This document shows positions 1 to 11,195 of a stretch of DNA of 64,000 bases, piece by piece (position 1 is the first letter of the stretch; each line of letters opens with the position of its first letter). Location of the stretch: the NCBI RefSeq assembly GCF_002575655.3, contig NC_053040.3, positions 155,435,148 to 155,499,147 on the forward strand. Direction: 5' to 3'. The translations under genes were made by a program, and so were the position numbers. The stretch is from Aegilops tauschii subsp. strangulata (lineage: Eukaryota > Streptophyta > Magnoliopsida > Poales > Poaceae). The notes under the pieces are model-generated. The model was not told where the DNA came from. It was given only the letters and a program-made list of their open reading frames with translations, and did no database searches.

Positions 1-62
1 ACGGGGTTGCCGGCACACGGCTTGGTGTTTCTTGATGTGTCTTCGGTGCTAGCCCTGCCCCT

Positions 63-71
63 CTATTTATA
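63..71 (-). promoter_or_regulatory. TATA box of the Copia LTR
   Basis: TATAAATAG reads on the minus strand inside the LTR, at the U3/R position expected for this family, with GC-rich sequence upstream. Confidence 0.6.
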
Positions 72-177
72 TGTTGAGCCCTGGGGTCGAAACTTGGAGC
101 AAAAGCCTCCTCAAAGTCGGTTTTGCCCGAAAGGCAAGAGTCCCACTCGGACTCCAGGACCAAACGCCACAATCCTT

Positions 178-230
178 GGCGTCTGGCCCAGACGCCATGA
201 GCCTCGGCGTCTGGCCCAGGGCCAGACGCC
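178..230. repeat. two adjacent perfect GC-rich palindromes
   Basis: At 178-196 the 9-bp arms GGCGTCTGG/CCAGACGCC flank one base. At 206-230 the 12-bp arms GGCGTCTGGCCC/GGGCCAGACGCC flank one base. Both share the GGCGTCTGG core and lie in the U3 part of the Copia LTR, upstream of its TATA box on the minus strand. They could be paired factor-binding sites or hairpins; function unknown. Confidence 0.85.
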
Positions 231-1746
231 AGGGTCTCCGCGTTTGGCCCCCTGGCCTCCGCAAAACTCCTTTTGCACTGACTTATAGCCCCATGCGCCT
301 GACCCCTTGGCCTAACCATATCATCCAATATATGAATCTTTACCTCTGGACCATTCTAGAGCTCCTCGTCATGTCCGTGATCTCATCCGGGACCCCGAAA
401 AACATTCGGTCACCAACATACATAACTCATATAATACTATATCGTCAACGAACGTTAAGCGTGCGGACCCTACGGGTTCGAGAACTATGTAGACATGACC
501 GAGACACCTCTCTGGTCAATAACCAATAGCGGAACCTGGATGCCCATATTGGCTCCTACATATTCTATGAAGATCTTTATCGATCAGACCGCATAACAAC
601 ATATGTTGTTCCCTTTGTCATCAGTATGTTACTTGCCCGAGATTCGATCGTCGGTATCTCAAACCTAGTTCAATCTCATTACCGCCAAGTCTCTTTACTC
701 GTTCTGTAATACATCATCCCGCAACTAACTCATTAGTTACAATGCTTGCAAGGCTTATAGTGATGTTCATTACCGAGTGGGCCCAGAGATACCTCTCCGA
801 CAATCGGAGTGACAAATCCTAATCTCGAAATACGCCAACTCAACAAGTACCTTCGGAGACACCTGTAGAGCACCTTTATAATCACTCAGTTACGTTGTGA
901 CGTTTGGTAGCACACAAAGTGTTCCTCCGGTAAACGGGAGTTGCATAATCTCATAGTCATAGGAACATGTATAAGTCATGAAGAAAGCAATAGCAGAATA
1001 CCAAACGATCAAGTGCTAAGCTAACGGAATGGGTCAAGTCAATCACATCATTCTCCTAATGATGTGATGCCGCTAATAAAATGACAACTCATGTCTATGG
1101 CTAGGAAACTTAACCATCTTTGATTCAACGAGCTTGTCAAGTAGAGGCATACTAGTGACACATTGTTTTGTCTGTGTATTCACACATGTATCAAGTTTCC
1201 GGTTAATACAATTCTAGCATGAATAATAAACATTTATCATGAAATAAGAAAATAAATAATAACTTTATTATTGCCTCTAGGGCATATTTCCTTCATCGCT
1301 ACATCAGAAAATTGGAGAGAAATAAATTTGAAATCATTTTGGTAAATTTTAAATGATTTTTATGAGGTTTTATTGAACCAGTAGCACTCTTTGATTTATT
1401 TAAAATCTTGTGTATTTTATTTGACGTTAGTAAAATGTTCATCTTGTAAAAAATCTTTTTCTGAAAATTTTGATACATTATATGCCTAGAGTATATTTTT
1501 AGTTTATTTGGTTTTATTTTATTTTTTTGTAAAATTGTTTTGTTTAAAAAAAAACTCTTCGGACCGACCGGACCGGGCCGGCCCAGCTCGCCAGGCCACG
1601 GCCCAGCCGGCCGACGCCGCTCGCCCGCTCGTCCCGAGCTTCGCTCGGAGTCCGCCGCCGCAACAACGCTGCCGCCGACATCGACGGCCGTGTCCGCCCC
1701 GGCCTCCTCTACCCCCTCCCCCACGCCACCGCGCCTCCCCTCCACC

Positions 1747-1753
1747 TATAAAT
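1747..1753 (+). promoter_or_regulatory. LTR TATA box (5' LTR)
   Basis: TATAAAT followed by a pyrimidine-rich CTCTCTCTCC stretch inside the GC-rich block. The same arrangement is conserved at 8782-8788 in the 3' LTR. Confidence 0.6.
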
Positions 1754-2190
1754 CCGCCGCCCCGGACCCCCCTCTCTCTCCTCCCTCGAGCGCCGATGCC
1801 ACCGCCCCTCGCCTCGCGATGCCGCCGCACTTCTGCCGCACCTCCGCCGCTTGCTGCCGCCGCCGTCGCCCGCCAGAGCCGCCCCGCTGCCGCCGTAGCC
1901 CCGCGCCACCGCCGCCGTTGCTGCACCTCGCCGGAGCCGCCTCGCCGCCGACGCCGCCTCACCCGGAGTATCAGCCGCTGCCGCCGGTTTTCTTTTGGTG
2001 AGCCGGTATAACCGCAACCCCGTCCGGTTTCTTTATTTTAGTTCGTTTTTTCGGTTAGTTAGGTTTAGATCAGTTTTATTTTAGTTTGTAATTTGACGAA
2101 CGTTCGCCCGTTAGTTTGTTTTAACGAACTAATTCGTTCGTTAGGTTCTATTAGCGAGCGTTCGCTCGATAGATTTTTCTTTTTCTTTTT

Positions 2191-2438
2191 AGGGATAATT
2201 AGATTTATGCCCCTAGTTGTGTCCCACTCGTCTGTTTTACCCCTAATTCCCAAAAGTCAATGGTTCTGTCCAAACTTCAGTATGAATTAGTTATGAAGTT
2301 TTCAAACTGAAGGTCAAACGGTCAAAGGGCAAAAGCATAAGAGGAGGAAAGTGACTTGGACAGAACTGGTGACTTTTGGGAATTAGAGGTAAAACAAACG
2401 AGTGGGACACAACTAGGGGCATAAATCTAATTATCCCT
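2191..2438. mobile_element. Unclassified 248-bp MITE with long terminal inverted repeats
   Basis: Present in the 5' LTR and cleanly absent from the equivalent site of the 3' LTR (about 9220), so it inserted after the host retrotransposon. The ends are inverted copies of one another over about 65 bp, beginning AGGGATAATTAGATTTATGC. The flanks repeat TCTTTTT (2184-2190 and 2439-2445), but this lies in a T-rich run, so the exact duplication length (7-9 bp) is uncertain. There is no coding capacity. The superfamily is not clear; a Mutator-type or hAT-type MITE is possible. Confidence 0.85.
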
Positions 2439-4229
2439 TCTTTTTATTTTCGGCCAAGGACCCATCCGTGAATATTTTATTTACAGATTAGTCCCTAATC
2501 TTCAAACCTTCATTACTTTTTACTCGCTTGTCCAAATCTAACGAAACCAACGCCCACTTCTTCGTTATGATCTCCTCTATCTAGATAATCAACTTGAACA
2601 TGTTTTTGAAAATTTAAAATTTGATTTCAAACAGATTCGAATTCAAACTTCTTTTGTTCATAACTCAAGTTTTATCACTCCGTTTGAGTTGATTCTTTTT
2701 GCAAATCGAAGCACTTGACCTAAACTTTCTGATAAGGCCAAATCCACTTAATTTTGGTACTGTTAGAAATTGTTTTCTGTTGCAAGAGTTAATTGCTTGT
2801 TTTCAAAGTTTTCCGAGATCTTTTCTTTGATTCTTTTGCCTGAGTGCTTATGTATGCAATTGCTTGCTTACGATAGATTGACCAGAGTTTGACGAGTAGA
2901 ACTATCTGGAGTTATGAGTGCGAATCATCTTGATCAACAGTACAAGGCAAGTTCACACTTTGATCATACTTTTCATTACCCAGTTTTTATGCATTAGTTT
3001 CAACCCTCAAACATTGCATGAGTAGGATTGATAACATGTGGGTATTGGGAAGTAGTTGATGAGGTAGGAACCTATTGTCTTGCATTCAAACCCCTGGGAG
3101 TTACTACGTTATGCTTATACTGCTATGCTATGCTCATAGACGTGGATTGGTTTTTTGAGGGAATTCATGGAAGTTGTGACAGATTATTGTTAACTAAGGT
3201 TTAACTTAAGGTGGCTACTTTAATACACATCTGGGTGGATTGGTTGGGGCACCCTGGGGATACCAGTGGATTGCCCGGACACCTGGGGTATCCCGTGTTG
3301 TCCAAGGAGATCCCGGGGAATCCTTGTGATCATCCTATGGTTCGCCACCCAGGCTCAAAGGGATCATAAGATTATTCATGGTAGAATCTTCCACGTGCAG
3401 CCACAAGCCATTATGGGCACTGGCATAGTTGAGTATGTTGTGTGATTTCTTTCAGTGGTAAACTAGCAGAAGTAGGGGATGTAGGTGGTACGGTCTACCC
3501 GTCGAAAGAGTTAATGCTTCTGAAAGACTGTGTCTCGGTCATCCGTTTCTCAAACACCATGTAGTGCGAGAAATTCAACGGAGGAGATCGAGTCTTGTGG
3601 GGATAAGTGCCCAAACCTCTGCAGAGTATACAAACTAATCATGATTAGCCGTGTCCCCGGTTATGGACATCTTGAGTATCTGGTACTTGAATTATTGATT
3701 GATCTCATCACGTTACTTAAATAATTTGTTGGGTTATTGATGTTAGTTTGGGATTGAGATGGGGTTACCATTCTCCATGTTTTTAACAAACTTTGTAGTT
3801 AAATAAAATATATTCCTTTGTTGTAGGGGAAAACTAGCTTTATGCAAAATTAAACTTAGAGCTTCCACCAGCCAAATATGCATGTAGTGATAGCCATTAT
3901 TCAGCATTGCTCTACAGTGTGAAATTGCCAGTACATGCAATGTACTGACCTACATGGCTGCAACGTCTCATGTTGCAGGAATCTTACGACGAGTAAGTGA
4001 TACGTTAGGGTTACGATTTCTACACTCAACTTTGCCGTTGGTGTTGATGGGAATCCACAACCTTGTTGTTACTTCCGCTATATGGATTGAGGTAATATTA
4101 TTTACGTTACTTTATACATGTGATTTACCTCTGTTATAAATCCTCGAGTACTGTGTGTGTCAGCATACCGATCTAGGGATGACACTTAAGCACAGAGACT
4201 TGACCGTCTGAGGTCGGGTCGCTACAAGA

Positions 4230-4241
4230 TGGTATCAGAGC
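4230..4241 (+). other. Primer binding site, initiator tRNA-Met type
   Basis: TGGTATCAGAGC lies four bases after the 5' LTR end and is complementary to the 3' end of plant initiator tRNA-Met. Complementarity breaks after 12 bases. Its position proves which repeat is the 5' LTR. Confidence 0.88.
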
Positions 4242-4833
4242 ACATGTTGACTGTAGGACGTGACCCCTAGAAACTGTCAAGACCATAGGAAAGGTTTTCT
4301 CTGCAACTTTATTTTCAAAAAGATCTTCTACCTCTCTTGTTTTCTGAGTTTTATCAAGTATTCCCTTTTAGTTAGACTATACCCCTTTCCCCTTTTGACC
4401 ACACGAAGATTCGAATGATGAGACCACTCCAAGAAGTACAAGATATCGGACAACTAAGACCACTTCGGAATGAAGAGGATTTTATCGTGCGTTATAATTA
4501 TGGAAACTACAACGGTTGAAGACTCCGAAAACTAGGAGAATTTGAAGGTTCTGAAGAATTTCCAGATTAGTATGACCTAGGAAGGCTACCCTTATGGAAC
4601 TGGGCACACTATGGAAGCTGTTAATACCCGAGATCAAGGTGTGTCGGAGAAAGACCGGAACATGGAGCATAAAACTCAAAGTTTTTGTCAAGAAAACCCT
4701 AAGACATGATATATCAATTATGGAATGAAAGCTCATGGCAGTAACATGGGCATAGACACGGCTAACCATGGTGTTATCACCAGCTTATGCTATTGCCACC
4801 GTGCCGAGTTAAGCATTCATTTCCTTGGAAGGA

Positions 4834-6415
4834 TTGGATGACAAGAAGGCTGATGGAGCACCTATCAGCAAGCTGAAGTTTTAACCTTAGTTGGTGTATC
4901 ACCAGGATCTGGAGTATTACCTCAAGAAATTTAAGATGGACCTATAGGAAGCCGTATTTGACAAGGAAGCATTTCGTGAAGAACTTAGGACCCAGAGGCT
5001 GTAAGTAACCAAGCTGGAGGAGCAAAACCTTGAGATACCGGGAATTCGTCAGGAACTAAAGGGCAGTAGGACCATGGTTCATGCCAAGGATGTTGAAACC
5101 CAGAAGTTTGGAATGCAACTCCAGAATATTAAAGGACGTCACGAGAGACTTCGCGTCAACAGAGATGGCCTAGCAGAAGAATTTGAGAAGGACAAGCACG
5201 ATCGGAAGAAGCCATTGGAGACATGAACAAGACTTGTAGAGTTTGTCGATTTTGAAGAATTATTGACCTTTAGAAGACCAAACCCCTGTTATATACCTAC
5301 GTTAGATGCAACAATTGTGAGCTGTCATTTGTTTGATGTTTTTCTGACAGCCACAAAATAAAAATCTGTCTTTTCAAAACTATTGTTTGCATTGTGTGTA
5401 TCCCTCTCTATCTCTCTTATCTCACCCCAAACCCATGGACCCAATAGAGGATGAATGGAGATGAACTCATGTTTCCTGGACCGATAAGTCAATTGGAGAC
5501 GGGCCGATGGATTCAGAACATGGAGGATCACATGAAGAATAACCCTATAGTCGGAAAGGATATGGCCCAACATGCTCTTCAGTGCTTTGAAAGAGGTGCT
5601 GCTACTTGGTGGAGGATGTACCAAACCATCAATGGATGGCAAGGAGTAACCACTTGGGAAGAATTTAAGTTGACTCTGCTAAAGTCTCGGTTTGTGTCCC
5701 AGAAATTGAAGCCATATGGAAGTGATATGAAGAAACTTTGTGCATGCAAGCTTTGTGGAGAAATAGGACACAACCATAAAGCACACAAGGATGAATGCCC
5801 TAATTGTGAAGGAAGTCACCCAGCTGAAGAATGCCCAACTAGGCAGATTACTTGTTTCTTGTGTGAAGGGACTACCCACTACCCTGCTCAGTGTCACATT
5901 TACCCCATTGTTCGAAAAACCATCCAGCAGAAGAAAGAAGCAATGAAAGGAGCCCTCATGGAAAAATTTAGAAGAACCTGTGATGAAGGAAGAGGTGGAG
6001 GGCACACCCGAAACAGACCCAATTAAACCCTGCACCAAGTCTTGCTATTCATGTGGAGAAGGACACATCTCCCAGAATTGTCTGAATGGGGATCTAGTAG
6101 AATTCCCGACGGAGGAAGTAGAGTATGACCCACAGGAAATAGAAGCCCTGATTGGCACGAAAAAATCCAGGAAGAGAAATAGATTGGATTCCAGGAACAA
6201 CCCAATTTCTACAAAGAAGGACCTGAGTCATATCACATGTTTCAGGTGTAGAGATTCAGGGCACTACTTCAACGGCTGCCCGAAAAGAAAGCCGAGGACC
6301 TAAGGAGGCTATGTAATCACAAGGAAACCTCGAGACTTGTCAGAAGTAATATGTTTTCATTGCAATGAAGCGGGGCGCCTTGCCAGAGATTGTCCCAATG
6401 GGATATCCGCGTTAA
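4834..6415 (+). pseudogene. gag remnant with a row of zinc knuckles
   Basis: Broken gag-like coding region. At 4840-5230 the translation is charged and helix/coiled-coil-like, with stops. The best frame, 5451-6026 (191 codons), has a gag-like segment (residues ~15-75, including WWRMYQTINGW) and then Cys/His clusters. A frameshift near 6000 moves the reading to the frame of 5980-6303. Zinc-knuckle-like motifs follow one another: CKLCGEIGH, CPNCEGSHPAEEC, CFLCEGTTHYPAQC (canonical CX2CX4HX4C), CYSCGEGHISQNC (one residue short), CFRCRDSGHYFNGC (canonical) and, after a stop, CFHCNEAGRLARDC at about 6354, in which the His is replaced by Arg. Gag packages element RNA; this copy is dead but may descend from an unusually knuckle-rich gag. 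Confidence 0.75.
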
Positions 6416-6419
6416 ATAG

Positions 6420-7838
6420 TCGAGTCTGTAAGAAATATAGTAGTAGCAGTGGGAACAGTTCTTTTAGATTGAGGTGTTGAGTTGAGGTATGTAATGGAAA
6501 TGCTGGAGATTGTAACAATTTGAGAATCAATAAAGTTAGCATCGTTGGTACTGATTTGGATTTTATGAGTTGTTACTCTATGAAGAGAGATCTTGACCAT
6601 TTTCAAGGATATGAGAAATATGGTCTATGGATGAATTTGCGCATTTTAAGGGTAGTACCCTGTGAGGACACTTGACCCCTGGAGAAGATAATGATGTTCC
6701 ACAAAGTGGAGTACGGACAAAATAAGTACGAGTTTTATCTCGATATGTGGGATACCCAAGAGTATGAAGGGAAGAAGTACTGCTGGATATAAAGGAGGTA
6801 GAATGTTGGTAATATGGAGCAATTGTAACTCCATGATGAGTCTGAGTAATCACATCTTAGTTTGGTACCAATAGAAGGAAGGGAGACACTACCATTGGAT
6901 GGATTTAATAATGCTAGGAAGCTGGATGTTGGAATAATGATCGGTTGGCCCGATGATGAGTTCAAGGTTTACAAGTGATGAGATGGGCCATAACCCACAG
7001 GCTCCAGGACCTGCCAAGAAGCAAGCACACTCTTGCTAAAGGAAAAACCCTGGAAGGAGTTATGACTTTATCAACATATGATCTTATAGGAGTAACGTAA
7101 AACCTGAGAGTTGTGAAGAAATGATAGATGTTTGTTTGGCTTGCAGAATCAATGGATTCATCCGAACTTAGTTCGTCGACACGAGAAATTCTACAGTGCT
7201 TGTGAGGATGACTGAGTGTTAGAATGCGAGATTCACTAAACCATATACAAGGTAATGATTTGGGTGCGGGATGGATTGATCACCATACCGACTTACTCTT
7301 ATTATTCGCCTTTGCTATGTGGGATGGTAAATCTGAGTGACTTGCCTATAGTAGAGAGACGGCGATATTAAACCTTGTTTGAACCTTAGAATGGATGCCA
7401 ATTTTCCCTCGTACAAGGCAGCTGTTGCCAATCGTAGGATATACGGTGAGGTTCAACCCAGACCCATTTCCTTCAGGAGAAACCACAAATTGTTGACCAC
7501 CAAGAGATATCGATAATTGCTTAGTATTGGTGCCAGACCCGTCAGCTAAGAAGACCCAGTCACAGAAGAACCGTACCAAGATGAAAGGATACAAGAATTG
7601 AGGAAAAGGTTATGCTACTACCGGAAGAGCCCAGAGAAGGAATTTTTCCCGAGAATCTAAGAAGACTGACCCTGTCAACAATAAGGATGGAGTATATGAG
7701 TTTTGATGGAACTGTAACCATGCTTCTAAGGGTGGTAGCACCCCAGAACCCCTGCGACGATCGATGGACATAGAGAAGACCCCCGACCCTAACCTATTTC
7801 TTGCTAGCCTCTCCGAATATCGAGGACGAGATTCATTT
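6420..7838 (+). other. Non-coding internal domain
   Basis: About 1.4 kb between the gag remnant and the polypurine tract. All frames are short and I find no protease, RT, RNase H or integrase motif. In LARD-type elements this spacer is typically non-coding. Confidence 0.6.
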
Positions 7839-7851
7839 TAAGGGTGGTAGG
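7839..7851 (+). other. Polypurine tract
   Basis: AAGGGTGGTAGG lies just upstream of the 3' LTR start (TGTAACATCCC at 7854), the position of the plus-strand primer in LTR retrotransposons. Confidence 0.7.
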
Positions 7852-7853
7852 TT

Positions 7854-10800
7854 TGTAACATCCCAAAATTCTAAATTTTGGAATGTTATATTAAATAAAT
7901 AATTTTGATTGTTTGTTGATTGCTGTGTGATTGATTGTGTGAATTTGAGTGAAATTTGAAACTTTTTGGAAGTTAAATGAGAGGGAATAAAAGGACTTTC
8001 CCAAACTTTCATTCTGCATTTATATCTCCATGAATTCAAATTCTTTTCAAATACAAAACCCTAGAGAGAAGATGACATGACTTCTTCCATTTAAAATAAA
8101 AAGGGTTTTTGAAAATATTTGAATTTCATTTGGAAACGTTTCAAATTCAGAAACTTTAAGCAACTCAATGATTTCCATGAGAGAAGATAAAATGACATCT
8201 TAAAAAGTATGAAATATGAGTTGGAAGTTTCAAAGAATCAAATTTAAAGTCCCTTTGAAATTTATATTCAATTTGAAGTTAGTTGGTTTTTATTCAAATT
8301 ATTTTTGTCCAAAAATAAAATATATGGAAAATAGGGTAAAATGATTCCCTACAGAAAATTGGAGAGAAATAAATTTGAAATCATTTTGGTAAATTTAAAT
8401 GATTTTTATGAGGTTTTATTGAACCAGTAGCACTCTTTGATTTATTTAAAATCTTGTGTATTTTATTTGACGTTAGTAAAATGTTCATGTTGTAGAAAAT
8501 CTTTTTCTGAAAATATTGATATATTATATGCCTATAGTTTATTTGGTTTTATTTTATTTTTTCTGTAAAATTGTTTTGTTAAAAAAAAACTCTTCGGACC
8601 GACTGGACCGGGCCGGCCCAATTCGCTAGGCCACGACCCAGCCAGCCGACACCGCTCGCCCGCTCGTCCCGAGCTCCTCTCGGAGTCCGCCGCTGCCACG
8701 ACGCCGCCGCCGACCTCGACGATCGTGTCCGCCCTGGCCTCCTCTGCCCCCTCCCCCACGCCACCGCGCCTCCCCTCCTCCTATAAATCCGCCGCCCCGG
8801 ACACCACTCTCTCTCCTCCCTCGAGCGCCGACGCCGCAGCCCCTTGCCTCGCACCGCCGCCGCACTTCTGCCGCGCTGCCGCCGCTTGCTGCCGCCGCCG
8901 TCGCCCGCCGCCCTGCTGCTGCCGTAGGCCCGCGCCACCGCCGCCGTTGCCGCACCTCGCCGGAGCCGCCTCGCCGCTGACGCCGCCTCACCCGTAGTAA
9001 CCGCCGCCGCTGCCGGTTTTATTTTGGTGAACCGGTATAACCGCAACCCCGTCCGGTTTTCTTTATTTTAGTTCTTTTTTTCGGTTAGTTAGGTTTAGAT
9101 CGGTTTTATTTTAGTTCGTAATTTGACGAACGTTCGCCCGTTAGTTTGTTTTAACGAACGAATTCGTTTGTTAGGTTCTATTAGCGAGCGTTCGCTCGAT
9201 AGATTTTTCTTTTTCTTTTTATTTTCAGGAAGGGACCCATTCGTGAATATTTTATTTACAGATTAGTCCCTGATCTTCAAACGTTCGTTATTTTTTACTC
9301 GCTTGTCCAAATCCAATGAAACCAACGCCCACTTCTTCGTTATGATCTCCTCTATCCAGATAATCAACTTGAACATGTTTTTGAAAATTTAAAATTTGAT
9401 TTCAAATAGATTTGAATTCAAACTTATTTTGTTCATAACTCAGGTTTTATCACTCCGTTTGAGTTGACTCTTTTCGCAAATCGAAGCTCTTGACCCAAAC
9501 TTTTTGATAAAGCCAAATCCACTCAATTTTGGTACTGTTAGAAATTGTTTTCTATGCTTGTTTTTGAAGTTTTCTGAGATCTTTTCTTTGATTCTTTTGC
9601 CTGAGTGCTTATGTATGCAATTGCTTGCTTACGATAGATTGACCGGAGTGTGACGAGTAGAACTATCTGGAGTTATGAGTGCGAATCATCTTGATCAACA
9701 GTACAATGCAAGTTCACACTTTGATCATACTTTTCATTACCCAGTTTTTATGCATTAGTTTCAACCCTCAAACATTGCATGAGTAGGATTGGTAACATGT
9801 GGGTATTGGGAAGTAGTTGATGAGGTAGGAACCTAATGTCTTGCATTCAAACCCCTCGGAGTTACTACGTTATGCTTTTACTGCTACGCTATGCTCGTAG
9901 ACGTGGATTGGTTTTTTGAGAGAATTCATGGAAGTTGTGAGAGACTATTGTTAACAAAGCTTTAACTTGAGGTGGCTACTTTAATACACATCTGTGTGGA
10001 TTGGTTGGGGCACCCTGGGGTACCAGTGGATTGCCCGGACACCTAGGGTATCCAGTGTTGTCCAAGGAGATCCTGGGGAATCCGTGTGATCATCCTATGG
10101 TTCGCCACCCAGGCACAAAGGGATCATAAGGTTATTCATGCTAGAAACTTCCGTGTGCAGCCACAAGCCATTATGGGCACTGGCATAGTTGAGTACTTTG
10201 TGTGATCTCTTTCGATGGTAAACTAGCAGATATAGGGGATTTAGGTGGTATGGTCTACCCGTCGAAAGAGTTAATGCTTCTGAAAGACTGTGTCTCGGTC
10301 ATCCATTTCTCAAACACCATGTAGTGCGAGAAATTCAACGGAGGAGATCGAGTCTTGTGGGGAAAAGTGCCCAAACCTCTGCAGAGTGTACAAACTAATC
10401 ATGATTAGCCGTGTCCCCGGTTATGGACATCTTGAGTATCTGGTACTTGAATTATTGATTGATCTCATCACGTTACTTAAATAATTTGTTGGGTTATTGA
10501 TTTTAATTTGGGATTGAGATGGGGTTACCATTCTCAATGTTTTTAACAAACTTTGTAGTTAAATAAAATATATTCCTTTGTTGTAGGGAAGAACTAGCTT
10601 TATGCAAAATTAAACTTAGAGCTTCCACCAGCCAAATATGCATGTAGTGATAGCCATTATTCAGCATTGCTCTACAGTGTGAAATTGCAAGTACATTCAA
10701 TGTACTGACCTACATGGCTGCAACGTCTCATGTTGTAGGAATCTTACGACGAGTAAGTGATACGTTAGGGTTACGATTTCTACACTCAACTTTGCCGTTG

Positions 10801-10985
10801 ATGTTGATGGGAATCCACAACGTTGTTGTTACTTCCGCTATATGGATTGAGGTAATATTATTTACGTTACTTTATACATGTGATTTACCTCTGTTATAAA
10901 TCCTTGAGTACTGTGTGTGTCAGCATACCGATCCAGGGATGACACTTAAGCACAGAGACTTGACCGTTGGAGGTCGGGTCGCTAC
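7854..10985 (+). repeat. 3' LTR, 3.13 kb, complete
   Basis: Starts TGTAACATCCCAAAATTC and ends GTCGCTACA, forming the expected TG...CA ends. From 8352 it matches the 5' LTR, with small indels and substitutions and without the MITE. The GC-rich promoter-like block at 8590-9010 has a TATA box at 8782. Short open frames at 10290 and 10714 are conserved in both LTRs (also at 3530 and 3954) but only because the LTRs are copies of each other. Confidence 0.88.
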
Positions 10986-10987
10986 AA

Positions 10988-11195
10988 TAATGCATAGTAT
11001 CATAGAGTAGCTAGTATCATATGTAGTACTTTATTTATATTGTCATGCATGACACATAGTAGCATAACATTTATTATGATACGGTTTCATGATATGATAC
11101 TTAACCCTCTCTTTCTTCTTTTAATTAATTCTATGATAGCTCATAAAAATTGCCTAGTTGGCATGCATGATACTAGCTATGATACCCCCTTACTA
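10988..11195. mobile_element. Small palindrome-ended repeat, MITE-like
   Basis: The ends are imperfect inverted copies built on GTATCATAG...CTAGTATCAT (left, from about 10995) and the complementary ATGATACTAGCTATGATAC (right, about 11168-11186). This is a short AT-rich repeat with no coding capacity, directly abutting the 3' LTR. I recall similar sequences scattered in Triticeae promoters but cannot name the family; the precise ends and target duplication are unclear. Confidence 0.5.

Larger units (their letters stand above)
1..1295 (-). mobile_element. Copia LTR, BARE1/WIS/Angela type, 5' part
   Basis: Read on the minus strand, the element begins at 1295 with TGAAGGAAATATGCCC and continues into the GAGGCAATAATAAA stretch, which I recognise as the start of BARE1/WIS/Angela-class Copia LTRs of Triticeae (their usual start is TGTTGGAA). 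Other family hallmarks follow leftward: the palindromic CATCATTAGGAGAATGATG block, the GTTATTGACC/GTCTCGGTCATG block and a TATAAATAG box. The LTR runs off the left edge, so its 3' end and the body of the element are not visible. It interrupts the 5' LTR of the gypsy-like element that follows: the base after 1295 resumes that LTR at the point equivalent to about 8351 in its partner. Family assignment is from memory of the consensus. Confidence 0.88.
1296..4225 (+). repeat. 5' LTR, interrupted and carrying a MITE
   Basis: Aligns from 1304 onward with the 3' LTR from about 8352. It lacks the first ~500 bp, displaced by the Copia insertion, and carries a 248-bp MITE absent from the 3' LTR. It contains a GC-rich block (about 1556-2020) with a TATA box, the likely U3/R promoter zone. 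Long open frames in this block are compositional, not genes. It ends GCTACA immediately before the primer binding site. Confidence 0.85.
1296..10985 (+). mobile_element. Non-autonomous gypsy-like element with giant LTRs (LARD-like)
   Basis: Two near-identical direct repeats, 1296-4225 and 7854-10985, flank a 3.6-kb internal domain. The junction after the left repeat carries a tRNA-Met primer site, and the right repeat is preceded by a purine-rich tract, so these are 5' and 3' LTRs in plus orientation. The 3' LTR starts TGTAACATCCC and ends GTCGCTACA. LTRs of 3.1 kb around a short internal domain with only a gag remnant, and no recognisable protease, RT, RNase H or integrase, fit the LARD class (large retrotransposon derivatives). 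The first ~500 bp of the 5' LTR lie beyond the Copia insertion, so the target duplication cannot be checked. No family name is given because I cannot confirm one. Confidence 0.82.

Noticed and set aside
1508..2017. Long open frames on both strands (up to 167 codons) in a GC-rich block
   Set aside because: They lie in the promoter block of the gypsy-like 5' LTR, recur at 8530-9046 in the 3' LTR, and are Arg/Ala/Pro low-complexity on both strands.
3530..4139. Small ORFs conserved at 10290-10899
   Set aside because: Conservation is only because both are LTR copies of one element; no protein features.
4230..4245. tRNA-Met-like sequence
   Set aside because: Only a 12-base primer binding site; no tRNA gene structure around it.
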